Part shown: in pieces, positions 50,180 through 60,719 of the stretch
How the letters are laid out: every line of letters starts with the position of its first letter
Numbering within the stretch: the first letter of the stretch is position 1
Assembly (NCBI GenBank): GCA_030562195.1
Contig: CM060203.1
Location: 3,610,208 to 3,674,207 of the forward strand
Direction: 5' to 3'
DNA: 64,000 nucleotides
Source of the DNA: Nipponacmea schrenckii
Lineage: Eukaryota; Mollusca; Gastropoda; Lottiidae
Notes under the pieces: generated by a model
Told to the model about the DNA's origin: nothing
Databases searched by the model: none
What the model saw: the letters and a program-made list of their open reading frames with translations, nothing else
Position numbers and translations under genes: made by a program

Positions 50180-50450
50180 AAAGATTTCACCAAATTTCTG
50201 TTACCGTTTTGGTGGACTTGTTACCGTTTTGACATGTTACCTTTTTTCCCAGGCTCTGGTGACTATTTGGCTGGTGGTGGAGTCAGAAAAAAATAGCCAC
50301 CAAAAACTTGGGATTTTCCGAACCTTCTCAGGTGCGGGAGTTTAAACGTATTTACACGCCTCAAATACACTAAACCATATAATATATGTGGAAAGATAGA
50401 TGTTTTTGTAGCGTGACATGAATGGTGTAAGGGGATGACTGAACTACTAA
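50180..50450. other. Spacer between duplication copies
   Basis: About 270 bp not matched in either copy. It contains a repeated GTTACCGTTTTGG/GTTACCGTTTTGACATG segment and no gene. Confidence 0.5.
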
Positions 50451-50929
50451 CATTGCTTATTTTGACAGTGAATAATTTAATTCTGATGTGAATTTATTGT
50501 CAATATCTCCCCACTCACATAATAGTCTCCTACACCTGTGGTGAACAAATTACATGATATGACAATAATCAAATACAAGGTCACAGTTCATAACTATTGT
50601 GTTCTACACTGACCAGTTTCAAGAGATATTAATACCAGCCTATTGATCAGGCTTCATGCATGATTGTTTTTAATCTACTTCCCTTACAAAAAAATAAGTT
50701 TAAATGTTCCAAATCCCTAAACAAACGAATGTTGTTACTTGAGTCTCCAAGAGAAACTAAGCAGAACGCCTTATGTAGCTTTAAATTAAACACTAGTTTG
50801 GCAGTCTGTTTTGGCTGATGAGTCCACCCAGCTTCCAATATTTATTAAAGAGCTTTTATATACCCATTAACTATGTATATTAAAAGATTGACATCAAAGC
50901 TATTTTATTACAGCTTTAACTTCAGAGAT

Positions 50930-51000
50930 GAAATGAAATGAATTGAGGTTTACGTCCTACTCTTCTGCACCTTGTCTGCACCTTTCAAACTGTTAACTTT
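50930..51000 (+). repeat. SINE-like fragment at AF10 copy B 3' flank
   Basis: ATGAATTGAGGTTTACGTCC then TACTCTTCTGCACC. Absent at the equivalent place in copy A (about 37975), so it was inserted after the duplication or lost from A. Confidence 0.55.
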
Positions 51001-51617
51001 AGATATAAGATATAATAAAAACAAATTTGGCATATAAATAATTTGGTTTATTTTTTATACATGATGTTGAGAAAAAATGAATGATAAACAAAAATGATAA
51101 TGATAATGATGATAAATACGAGAATAATTAAGTCAGGTTTAAAGTTTGCACCAAGTCACGTATGTGAAATATGAAATAAATGGCCATTAATATTTCATTT
51201 CATTAATATTTGTGAAAAACAAAGTTCTCAAACCTGTGCAAGAAATTTCATTCAATCATGGAAAACCCCTAAATTACTGCCCCTTTAACAATATTTTACT
51301 CTGTGTATATAAAACAAAATTATAACATTGAATTTTAAAAAAAATATACAAAAATAAAAGAAGTAAAACCCAGTTTTAAGTTTTGTCTTTATGTTTATAA
51401 TTTTGAACACCATTGTATGAAACACTGGAACTGGAAGATGTAACTGATGTGGTTGTTAAGGAAGAGGAAATATGGCTGTTGGTTGCTACTGGACTGCTCA
51501 GATTGGCAGGAAATAATGGCGCTGAAGAATCCTGAAAGTACCGGTAGACCAAAATAACAATTTGTAAGAATTTTGTTAAACCTACCCCTTTATTAATAAA
51601 CAATAATCTGACATTAT

Positions 51618-51634
51618 AATGTGGGCGTATAAAA
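51618..51634 (+). repeat. Remnant right tip of the pearl-like element
   Basis: ATGTGGGCGTATAAAAA matches the right tips at 22445 and 47201. Only the tip is present, in copy B intron 17. Confidence 0.5.
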
Positions 51635-51834
51635 ATAAAAGCTAAAAAAAGTAAAAACCAAAGATTATGATAACAATCTTTTATACTGTACAAATGAAAA
51701 TCTGCAAAAACACAAGTTGCCAAGTTCAAACAATTTGATGAAAAAATTGAACTGACCTGTAATGGAGCTGAAAGACGTGATTCTCCTGAAGTTCTTGGAG
51801 AAGCTGAATCTAAAAATAACAAATATTAAATCAA

Positions 51835-52190
51835 TTACTATCAATTACACTTACTATCAATTACACTTACTATCAATTATAATTACACATACTATCAATT
51901 ATAATTACACTTACTATCAATTACCATTAAACTTGCTATCAATTACCATTAAACTTACTATCAATTACACTTGCTATCAATTACAATTACACATAATATC
52001 AATTGTAATTACACTTACTATCAATTACACTTACTATCAATTACACTTACTGTCAATTATAATTACACTTGCTATAAATTACACTTACCATCAATTACAC
52101 TTACTATCAATTACACTTACTATCAATTATAATTACACTTACTATCAATTATAATTACACTTACTATCAATTACAATAACTATCAATGAA
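51835..52190. repeat. ACTATCAATTACACTT tandem repeat, copy B
   Basis: Counterpart of 39178-39460, longer and with a different mix of units. The 130-codon open frame at 51762-52154 is the repeat read through. Confidence 0.9.
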
Positions 52191-54451
52191 CATCACTATG
52201 AAATGAAATGACTATCAAGTTGTGTTTCTTTAATAAATCAAATGGCCATTTATCTCCTCTTTCTTCAGATTGGACAAATAAAATGTGTATGCTAATTCCT
52301 TTGTTTTCTATTTCTGAGATATGTTTTGACTCCTTAATAATAAAAGACATACCTCTAGGGCTTGGAGTTTGTTGATGTGGGCTAGGGTTGGTATTTTCAC
52401 TTTCATTGTCCTGGAATATACATAATTCATAATCCCATCACAGACAATAAATAAATTGAAACATATCTAATGTCGCGGCACTCAAAAACAACACATAATA
52501 ATTGTGATAGAAGTAGTTTGGAAAGTGATGAATTAAAATATTTATATCAATAAACAAATTCATAATAATAAGAAATATATCATTATAAACATACATTGTT
52601 TTATGTTTTATGACTCGTTCACTGTCCAAAGAGCTCAAACAGGACTTCTTTAATAACTTAAAAATACCTACCCCAATATCACAACATCTTGAATTATCAC
52701 CAGGCCAGTTCGGGTAATTTGAGAATGATAATGAAGGTCGAGAATTCACTGCTAATCGGTTATTTCGTCGACTTGTTAAATTTTTAATGTATTCTCCCGG
52801 TTGATGGTTTTCATTTTGCAGTTGATATAAACAGTTTAACAGAGATGCGACTGAAAAAACAAAGAGCCGAGAAAAACATGAAACATAAAATCATATCATT
52901 AAAATTATAGTACATTATAACTGTTGCAACATTACAATACATTGGATCTGAAAAATAAGTATCCGTCTATACGAATTCATTTCTGAACTTTGGAAATACT
53001 AATATTTATATCTGAATTGTATAACACTTTTTTTGTTCCAAATAAACTCCTCTCATTCTGTGATCTGACATCATGCTTCTTTGAATCAGGTTCAGATTTG
53101 CACTTAAGAGTTGTCTGATATATTTCAAACCAAATATTAGAAAAGAATTGAGTTTTACATCTATCAGTTCTGCTTCAGATTGAGTTAATGAACACTACAT
53201 GACAGTACGGTCATGTCAGTATAAACAATAATGTATATCCCATGACTTCAATCAAAAAAATAAGTTGTTATACTCACTATCAAAATTTTGTTCCTGTTCC
53301 ATCAAAAACTGTGATCCTTGATCCCATTGTTTCTCTAGTAACTGTTCCATGCTGGACGTGAAACTACAACATTATATACTCATATTTAACACAAAAACAT
53401 GGACAGACTGAGCAGTTCTGGGTTCTCAAACAAATGTATTTCCATGAGCCTGCGATATTGACTGATAGCTCCTTGGCCCCATCCTGTCTGCCACGGCATT
53501 AAAACATTATATGTTTTTGATTTGAAAATAAAATTAAATCTCTCTTAAGAAATCATTTAATAATAAGATATTTTTAAACTTACTCAACAGGAGTGGTATT
53601 ATCTGGTCGAAATTCCTCACGACTGGGGAATATTTTAGGGGGTCCGTTATGAAGGTTATTCTCATGATGATCATCTGAAAGTGAAACATCAAAGTTTATA
53701 GTAATAAGGAAATGCTAGTTAATTCATTTAACAAGGCAGAGTTATGGACATAAATAAAGTTGCTTATTTTTTTTCTACAGGTCACTCAATTTGCCAGCCA
53801 TAATCGTTATACATGTAATTTTTATTCATTCACTGTTTGTTTTTGTAAAAATATCATTCAGCCAACTGTTCATTCAGAAATACTGTTGAAATTTGTTTAA
53901 AGCATTGAAAAGCATTATCTTACCATTTTTTACAGTGCTTAACAATAAAGATAGATTCTTATAAAACACAATTTAAAGAAGAATCGAGTTAGATCACAGA
54001 TGAAGTATCCAGTAGAAAAAACTTGAATCACAACAGTATATAATCAGATAGTTAAATAGGACATCATAAAAATACGTGGGTCTGTCTGTAGAACTAAAAT
54101 AATATATTCATGCTAAGACTCAGTCAATATCTGATCTATCCATATTTTACATAATAAGCATCATTGTCAATTTCTCGAATTAAATCATCCCTCAAAATAG
54201 CCAAATAATTAAGGATTTCAATTTGTCAGCAAGAACAGGAATCTAAGACTTTTAGAAATTCCAAAGCGTCTACATAAATATTAAATTTAACCCTAGCCTC
54301 ATAAGAACAAGTAATATTTGACCTGCAATATCTAATTAGGCCTAAAAGATGAAAATATTGAAAGCAGTCCTACACTCAACTAATTAAAAAAAAAACAACA
54401 CCTGATCCTCTTTCTTCACACCTGTGTATAATAAAGAATCATTGTCATTAA

Positions 54452-54880
54452 TCAAACAGGTAGCTGCTCTTCGTTCCTATCTATCGATAACTTCCGTTTT
54501 TTCACAGCCGCACCTGTTGTATCATCACGCCTCAATAACTTGCGCCTGCCAGGTGTAACAATCGCCTCGTAACCAAGCTTTAACTTAGGAATGGGATTTT
54601 CTGGCGTCGGAACTCCTCCAATACAATGTTCAGAACAAACATAAATTTTCTTTGGTAGAAATTTGCGATTGATAGCCTTCATCCATTAGAGTTGAGCTGG
54701 TTCATCATTAGACGGCATCGATAAAAATCGGAAAGGTAACAAACATGGACATTCTTCGTGGGTAAGGTGATGAACTTCAAACACCATTTCCTTCCACTGG
54801 TTGATTTTTCGCCTATTATTGGTACAGCCGTTGATCGTACAAGATGTTCCTCCACTTTTCGTGTATTTTCTTTGATCCAT
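54452..54880 (-). pseudogene. THAP-type zinc-finger reading frame with one in-frame stop
   Basis: From ATG at 54880 the frame reads MDQRKYTKSGGTSCTINGC, then NNRRKINQW, PFRFLSMPSNDEPAQL, a TAA stop (54688-54686), then WMKAINRKFLPKKIYVCSEH, CIGG and PIPKLKLGYE, ending in a basic tail (KKRKLS, a likely nuclear signal) and a TGA. C-x4-C, a W-x2-A-I-x-R helix and CSEH are the C2CH pattern of THAP domains, which bind DNA in P-element-like transposases and in host regulators. The C-to-C spacing (61) is longer than usual. The stop sits directly before the conserved Trp, so this may be a pseudogene, a sequence error or a recent mutation. It lies in DNA absent from AF10 copy A. Confidence 0.68.
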
Positions 54881-54949
54881 TCTTTTTCACTTTGATCGTT
54901 GAACAACGAAAAATTTATGTAAACAAAAAATATTTCGCCTTGACGCCAT

Positions 54950-55060
54950 TAACTAATACGTGAAACGGGAACGAGGCTAGGCAAATTTCACGCTCGTAAT
55001 GGCGGACATGTCACGTGATACTCTAATGGCCGCGCCCATGGTTTTGGCGGGAAATATGAA
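54950..55060 (-). promoter_or_regulatory. Promoter-like region above the THAP frame
   Basis: GC-richer than its surroundings, with an E2F-type TTTGGCGGGAAA (55043-55054), a palindromic TCACGTGA (55011-55018), a YY1-like AATGGCGGAC near 54999-55008 and a GGCCGCGCCC stretch. It ends where AF10 copy B homology resumes, so it belongs to the inserted segment. Confidence 0.5.
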
Positions 55061-55187
55061 TGGACCCGCCTATAAGTCTTAAAAAGCCAACAAAGCTCAA
55101 ACCAGTTCCAAAATATTGATCAGGGCATTAAAATTTTAAGGGGTTGGATATAGAAGTATCAAACAAGACTCAATGAAAGTTGCCTAC

Positions 55188-55332
55188 CTTTTTCATGTTT
55201 TGGTTCTATTTTATGAGGAGTATCTTTGATATCAGCAGTAGTAAAACCAGTAAACTCTGTTGGGGAGAGCAATGAGGAATCAGTGGTGCTTCCACAGTTT
55301 GGTGGAGTCTGTAACACTTTCTTACACTTTGA
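55188..55332 (-). pseudogene. AF10 copy B exon 8
   Basis: Matches 44358-44508 but is 6 bp shorter near its 5' end (SNSECKK becomes SKCKK). The frame and both splice sites are intact. It is separated from exon 13 by the THAP insertion. Confidence 0.8.
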
Positions 55333-55527
55333 CTGAAAAAGAAGCTGACTGTTAAATAAATTTGATAACAAAAGAGTTTCAGACCTAATCCTGACCCATG
55401 TAGAATAGCATTGAAAAATAATGACTGGAGCTCATTATATGTGGCTGATGCTTACTTGGGATATATATATCCTCATCAGTAAAGCAAACTGTACTGGAAA
55501 TTGATATATGCTGATACTACAACATAC

Positions 55528-55655
55528 CTTTTTCTCGCTGTCCGTTTTACTGGGTGTATTCAATACTATTGGTTCCATAGTCTGTACATTGGCAAACCAA
55601 GCTTCAGGAATAAACAGGGACACATATCATGCCACCAACATTAAACAAGCATAAT
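55528..55655 (-). pseudogene. AF10 copy B fused exon 4/7
   Basis: A deletion joins the second PHD part of exon 4 (FIPEAWFANVQTMEPIVL) directly to the end of exon 7 (NTPSKTDSEKK), in frame, removing exons 5 and 6. The exon 4 side has lost its acceptor AG (now AAT) and carries a one-base deletion near its start. Confidence 0.8.
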
Positions 55656-55881
55656 AAAGGTTTGATAAAAATAGTTTAACGAAAAATAGTAATAGTAATG
55701 GATGATAAAAATGCAATGTATAGGCTAAACTGAAAGGATTTGTAGAGTAGACCTATGGCTCTTACAATTAAATAATTTCAATTTGAGAGTCATATTAGGC
55801 AGGAATATAATTTTATGAGCACAACAGACATAAAAACAAGCCTGTTTATAGAAATGTGAAGTAAAAACAACAGAAACACAC

Positions 55882-55955
55882 ACTTACTGTTTGAATCTGT
55901 TCTTTTTAAGGCCACTTCTTAGTTCTTTCATTGGACACAATTCACATTTCTACAG
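55882..55955 (-). pseudogene. AF10 copy B exon 3, frameshifted
   Basis: Matches 48645-48699 with a 7-base insertion (ACTAAGAAGTGG region), which breaks the frame of the zinc knuckle. Confidence 0.8.
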
Positions 55956-56393
55956 AAAAATTGAACAAAAAGTATCAATTAATTCAAAGCTAGGCTTGGT
56001 ACAAGACAATCCAAAAAAGCCTATAACAAATGCAAAGACAACAAGTACCTGAGCAGAGAAGCAAGCTAACCATAGTAACATTGTTTTGTTTCCTTGTGCT
56101 TTGTGGTTTATACTTTCATATCAACTCTTTAACAACTTCATAGAAAAAAACTGTTCTCCGGAAAATACAAACATATTATACAAATCTGGTAATAAAATCT
56201 AAAAAATATTTCCCATACAATAGGTATTCGTCAATTATGGAATTCACTTCAACTCTTCCGTGTTTTAGAACGAAAAAAAAAAACATCACATAAAACCCAT
56301 ACTCCTATGCGTGGTTATGTCCCTTATTTTCGAATTTTAGTAACTCTCCTGCGTTGGAGATTAATAAAAAGCAATATTAGGTTAAAAAATGGG

Positions 56394-56585
56394 ACTCGCA
56401 TTTGCGACAATACCACGGATCCTTCGGCACTTGAATGATACCACAGCAAGCTAATATGAATAAAAAAATTATTTAACTTCATAAAACCGTGACAAAAACT
56501 ATTGTACGTTGCGTATATTTTCAGAAAGACAATGTCGAATCAGCTTACCCTGATATGGTGATGAACAGCACATTACACCCTTGAC
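56394..56585 (-). pseudogene. AF10 copy B exons 2 and 1, truncated
   Basis: The exon 2 remnant (56394-56454) has lost its 3' end and donor. The exon 1 remnant (about 56548-56585) keeps its donor end but is cut off inside PHD1 at the junction with foreign DNA, so the start codon is gone. Confidence 0.8.
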
Positions 56586-56843
56586 TTGTTAGGCTACTGG
56601 TCTATTAGAAATAAATGCTAGGCCAACATGGCATGAATTGAGTTATCTCCCTTGAAACGGCAGCCAGTTTGCCTAGACACCGATACGGTAGCTCAGCGAG
56701 GCAATATAACTTCTCCCTCAGGTATTTTTCATACATACGGTATTATGAGATTTATTTTCAGAACAAAACCTAATCCATACATATGACTTACGGTAACTTG
56801 GCAAGTACATAAAAACATTAGCATATTTTATTTCTTCTTTCAG

Positions 56844-57783
56844 ACCGCTTCTTTCAAGGGGCCAAATTCTCTTTAACTTGGCAAGATCAAAGATTGAACA
56901 ATCTCATTCAGATTCGATAGTTGATAAATCTGATGATGTTTCTGTCAAGAGCTTTCCTCTTCCTATTACTAAAGGTGCTAATACAACTATAAAACAGGAT
57001 ATTCCAGATGACATTCCTACCCATACTTCACACATTAATGATGAATTAATATTTCTGGGTGATCCTGGCGACATGATTTGGTGTTAATAAAATATCAGAA
57101 AATCGAAAAATAGTGTCACACTGGTTCAAACACCCGAAGCTGAAACATTAAACGATAATGCTTTGTCAGAAGAAAGACATGTCTTTAATGTTGGTTCGGA
57201 AAAAGATCCTGATATTCTTGATGACATAGTTGATAATGATGATTCAGATAGAGATCCGGATTGGAAACCAGCTGGTTCTTATAGTGGTGAAGAAGATAGT
57301 TGAAGTGAATGGAAATGTTAGCGAAATACCTGTAACGGCAGCTATAAGCCTACCTGAAAATGTGGGTGATGTTGGTAAGAAAGGGTATTGAATGGAAACG
57401 AAAGGTAAATAAAAGGTTAAGAATGGAAGGCAAAAGGTACAAAGGTCTAGTAAAAATTGATGGTCATTATGAATTTAGCTCTGAGAGAAGTGAACGTGTA
57501 CTAAAACCATGTAAAGATAGCTGTAGAAAGAGACATAAAATGTGTCATGATTTTACAGAATAGGATCGTTTAAATATTTAAAGATGGATCCTGGGAACAC
57601 ATGACATGGGAAGAGAAGAAGATGTATGTTATTGGCCTTGTTGATATAATAGGTTTTAAAGAAAGAAAAACAAACGGTTACAGTTGAAGAAATAAATCTC
57701 TGAAGTATCATTTAAAACTGAAAAATCGCCGACTTGTATGTAAATCAATGATTCTAAATACCCTTGTTCTCGGCGAACAGTAA
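56844..57783 (+). pseudogene. Transposase-like protein, N-terminal part, broken
   Basis: Follows a good acceptor (TTTCTTCTTTCAG). The frame has a double stop at 57085-57090, another at 57301 and shifts near 57380 and 57560. Recognisable blocks in order: DPDWKPAGSYSGEEDS, WKRKVNKRLRMEGKRYKGL, CKDSCRKRHKMCHDFTE, WEHMTWEEKKMYVIGLVD and LKYHLKLKNRRLVCKSMILN, then a GTAAGT. I know this block order from a multicopy, poorly characterised gene family in cnidarian and mollusc genomes, probably a transposase. It occupies DNA that replaced exon 1 of AF10 copy B. Confidence 0.65.
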
Positions 57784-57964
57784 GTATATGATTTACTGTT
57801 TATAAGACATATAGAAATAGGCATAGGTAAAGAAACACAAGATATTTGGATATACTATTTTTAACATTTATTAACTCAACGTTTCACATGCTCATACAGG
57901 CAGCGTTATCAAGAGAAATGAATAAACATAACAGGACTATCTATATATATATTGTTAGTAACAT

Positions 57965-58519
57965 TCTTTCTGATGGCTAAATAAGGTAGAGTTTGAGCTA
58001 AGGTCACATTACGGTTTTGGTATGAACAACCATGCCAAAAATAACATTTAACATCTTTATTACCAACATTATAAATTGTGGAATTGTGGCATCCGAGCTT
58101 GGTTTTATAATAAAGGGCACTTGCCTCTAGGGCACATCAATAAGGACTGTAAATCTACAGTTAACACAATTACTGATTTATCTTCACGATCTTTCTCCGC
58201 TCTGGCTTCATCTTTTTTTCTTATATGCCTTTGATACACTTCCTCAGAGACGTTTTTTGTTTCGAAACCCACGCAAGTGTCACATTGGTCTTTCTTTGGT
58301 GAATACAGCGATAAATTAACCTCATCAAATTTGGAAAAACAGCTTACGTCCACATACTCTATAATTATTTGTGGCACAGTATTCTGTGTAGACTTTGTAT
58401 AACTCCATGCGTGTCGAGAACACACGCTCTAAATAATGCTTGCTTGAAGATGATCTACAATAATGGGTGGGGAGTTTGGGAATTGTATTGAGAAAAACTT
58501 CTGCACCCTTTCTTTTCAC
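57965..58519 (-). pseudogene. Transposase-like protein, central part, inverted and broken
   Basis: On the opposite strand to the N-terminal part. Blocks: GAEVFLNTIPKLPTHYCRSS, YLERVFSTRMELYKVYTEYC, LSLYSPKKDQCDTCVGFETK, VSEEVYQRHIRKKDEARAEK, VLTVDLQS, then after a frameshift ASALYYKTKLGCHNSTIYN. A second shift lies before NLSLYSPKK. The Asp in VLTVDLQS may be the first catalytic acidic residue of a DDE-type nuclease; that is inference. It is probably the continuation of the 56844-57783 protein, flipped by an internal inversion. Confidence 0.65.
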
Positions 58520-59757
58520 TTTTTTCTGGTGTTCTTACTGCTGGATGTTTAATAGGTATAGCTTTGTCATCACGGTCATTTAACCAATCATATACTTAAA
58601 GAAGCACAAGATATATACATGCGTGCATACTTAACAACCACAGGTTATGTACCGAATTAACAGACTGGATAATCAAAAAAAAGATCAACGACATTTGAAC
58701 GACAGTTGAGACTTGACGTACATACCTATGGTAGTACCCTACCGAGGGAAATCCCGTCATAAATAACCTAATTACGAGTTAATTAAGGACTTGTGGGACT
58801 ATCTGGTATTTTTCCCAGTCATTAGAACACCTCTACTTTCTATTGAAATAAGTATTACCGGTCCAATTATGTTATATATATGTATATATATGAAAATAAG
58901 GGAAACCATTTTTAACATTTTATTCTATTTATGAAACAGTACATTGACTCATCTCCGTTATAAACCAATGAAATATGAATTATAAGAGATTAGAATGTTT
59001 TACCGCTGTTTGTATTGAAATGAATATTGAAATTTTCGTTAATGTGTTAAATGTGTAATGTTCATTCATTTGTTTTCTTTCTTTCTATTTTTGGTACTTT
59101 CAGACCGCTTCTCTTTATTGTCATTTCATATATTACTGAAATTTTACACCCATTTAAACATGATTAATAAGTGCATAACAGGATAAAAGATCATGTTAAT
59201 TTTTCTTAAATTACCGTATCTCAAATTGTGCATTGTTATTAGAGATACGAGTAGTCGTATGTCGCAGATTCTGATGATCGTGATCCAAAAAATATCGTAT
59301 GTCCGTTTTCAAAAAGAGTCATGGATTTCATCAGATTCAATGAAAGGTACATAACTGTATGTTATAGTTATGGCCATTTCATAATTATTTTCTTCGTTTC
59401 TTTAATAGAGCAAACGTGATTCCACATTTTTTGAATGTTTCTTATCAGTGAAGCTTCGCACTGGTATTGTTTCGTTTATCGGTTATTAGTGAGTTTCAAT
59501 TTTTTAGTCACGTGATATATTTTTACTTGTGCCATGCTTTCTTGTCAGTAAACAAGCATTGGTTTTTTTGCATTTAACAGCTATATTCTTGTCAGTACAA
59601 TGTAAATTGTTCAGGAGAGATTTGTCTAATAACACGGTATTTGATATTTCTATTATATGTCATTTTTTGTCAGTTAATATTAATTGTGTGTATGTAAATG
59701 TGAGGGTTTCGGTCCGTCATGTTTTGGCATTAAAACAGACCACAATTAATTTCTTCA
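58520..59757. other. Non-coding part of the insertion in copy B
   Basis: AT-rich, with a short TA run near 58872-58890. A phrase TTTCAGACCGCTTC at about 59098 repeats the one at 56840, so part of the insertion is duplicated. Confidence 0.45.
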
Positions 59758-59911
59758 TAACAAGAGTTATCTCCCATATCTTCATGTTGAGCACAAGAGT
59801 TATCTCCAATCTCTTCATGTTAAGTACAAGAGTTATCTCCCATCTCTTCATGTTAAGTACAAGAGTTATCTCCCATCTCTTCATGTTAAGTACAAGAGTT
59901 ATCTCCCATAA
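59758..59911. repeat. 33-bp tandem repeat, 4-5 copies
   Basis: Unit ACAAGAGTTATCTCCCATCT then CTTCATGTTAAGT. Its length is a multiple of three, so the open frame 59529-59951 reads as a repeated 11-residue peptide; no other sign of coding. Confidence 0.9.
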
Positions 59912-60270
59912 GGATTCTGTTTTTCAATATACAGTAGTGTTAGTCTTTTAGTAGTTTATTATATGTTTGTCATTTATTGATTGATTTATACTTGTATTTT
60001 GACAGAAACTTATATTTGTATATTTCAGTTAATCACACGAACAACGCCCGTACAGTTATGTGAACCTTGTATTTTTTTCTATGTCAATAAACATTTATAC
60101 GCATTAACATTATTAGTCTTGTAAGACCCTGAACGCATTACAGTTATCAAGGCCTGTTTTCGTAAAAACAAGAACCAAATAGAGCAATAAGTTTGGTCGT
60201 AAATAAGTTTTTTTTCCCTTGAAAAGTTATAAAAATCGAGATACGAGGTTTTGGAAGCACAGCTACGCCT

Positions 60271-60495
60271 ACGGTTTTACCACAATTGGATGAGTTAATC
60301 TCCGTCACGGGTCAGTACGCATGCGTGACATTAAAACCACGTGGGATTTGTTTTGATTCGAACAGGACCACGTGTTGCCTATAATAATAGTAAACTAAAC
60401 GAAACTCAATTGCACTAAACAGTCGTCTCCCTGATCGTCTGCAATAACTACAACATTACATAAAATAAATGAGCTTTACGTCCTACTTTTATGCG
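60271..60495 (-). promoter_or_regulatory. AF10 copy B promoter remnant
   Basis: Aligns with 49975-50179. Keeps ACGCATGCGTGA (60317-60328) and both CACGTG boxes (60338-60343, 60369-60374). It is now separated from the rest of copy B by 3.7 kb and faces the foreign insertion. Confidence 0.65.
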
Positions 60496-60719
60496 CCTGA
60501 TTTGGTAAGAAATGAGTAACGATGGTTTAGGCTTCCCACTTCCAACTTAGGGTATTGTATTCGCGTGATCAAATAGCATAGACCATTTTCAAAGTCATAT
60601 CAAGCCCCACCACCCCAAAAAAAAGAAAGTAAAAAAAGAAGAAAAAAAAACAAAATAGAATATCATTATCTAAAGCATAACACACAATAACTTGAAGTTT
60701 CAACTATTAGGAGAAACAT

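Larger units (their letters stand above)
51376..53674 (-). pseudogene. AF10 copy B exons 13-18, open and splice-competent
   Basis: Exons 53584-53674, 53278-53363, 52672-52850, 52353-52410, 51757-51809, 51376-51531. All donors and acceptors are kept, no stop occurs, and exon 15 is 12 bp shorter (in frame). Exon 13 looks identical to copy A. The octapeptide motif reads MEQLLEKQWDQGSQFLMEQE. In the zipper, HQLGEY has become HQPGEY, DHLLAV is NNRLAV and NARLSL is NSRPSL, so the second half of the coiled coil should be weakened. Whether it is expressed depends on an upstream exon: the THAP frame just above is the candidate. Otherwise it is a partial pseudogene. Confidence 0.85.
50451..60495. repeat. 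Copy B of the AF10 segmental duplication, decayed
   Basis: Segments in order: 50451-54072 matches 37608-41990; 54073-55072 is inserted; 55073-56585 matches parts of 44250-49785 with an internal deletion (about 44795-48328); 56586-60270 is inserted; 60271-60495 matches about 49975-50179. The pearl-like element, the intron 2 MITE and the intron 17 SINE of copy A are absent. Confidence 0.9.

Noticed and set aside
51762..52154. 130-codon plus-strand ORF rich in Tyr, Ile and Thr
   Set aside because: Reads through the ACTATCAATTACACTT tandem repeat on the strand opposite AF10 copy B.
59529..59951. 140-codon plus-strand ORF with an 11-residue repeat
   Set aside because: The repeat is a 33-bp DNA tandem array inside a degraded mobile insertion; no other coding signal.
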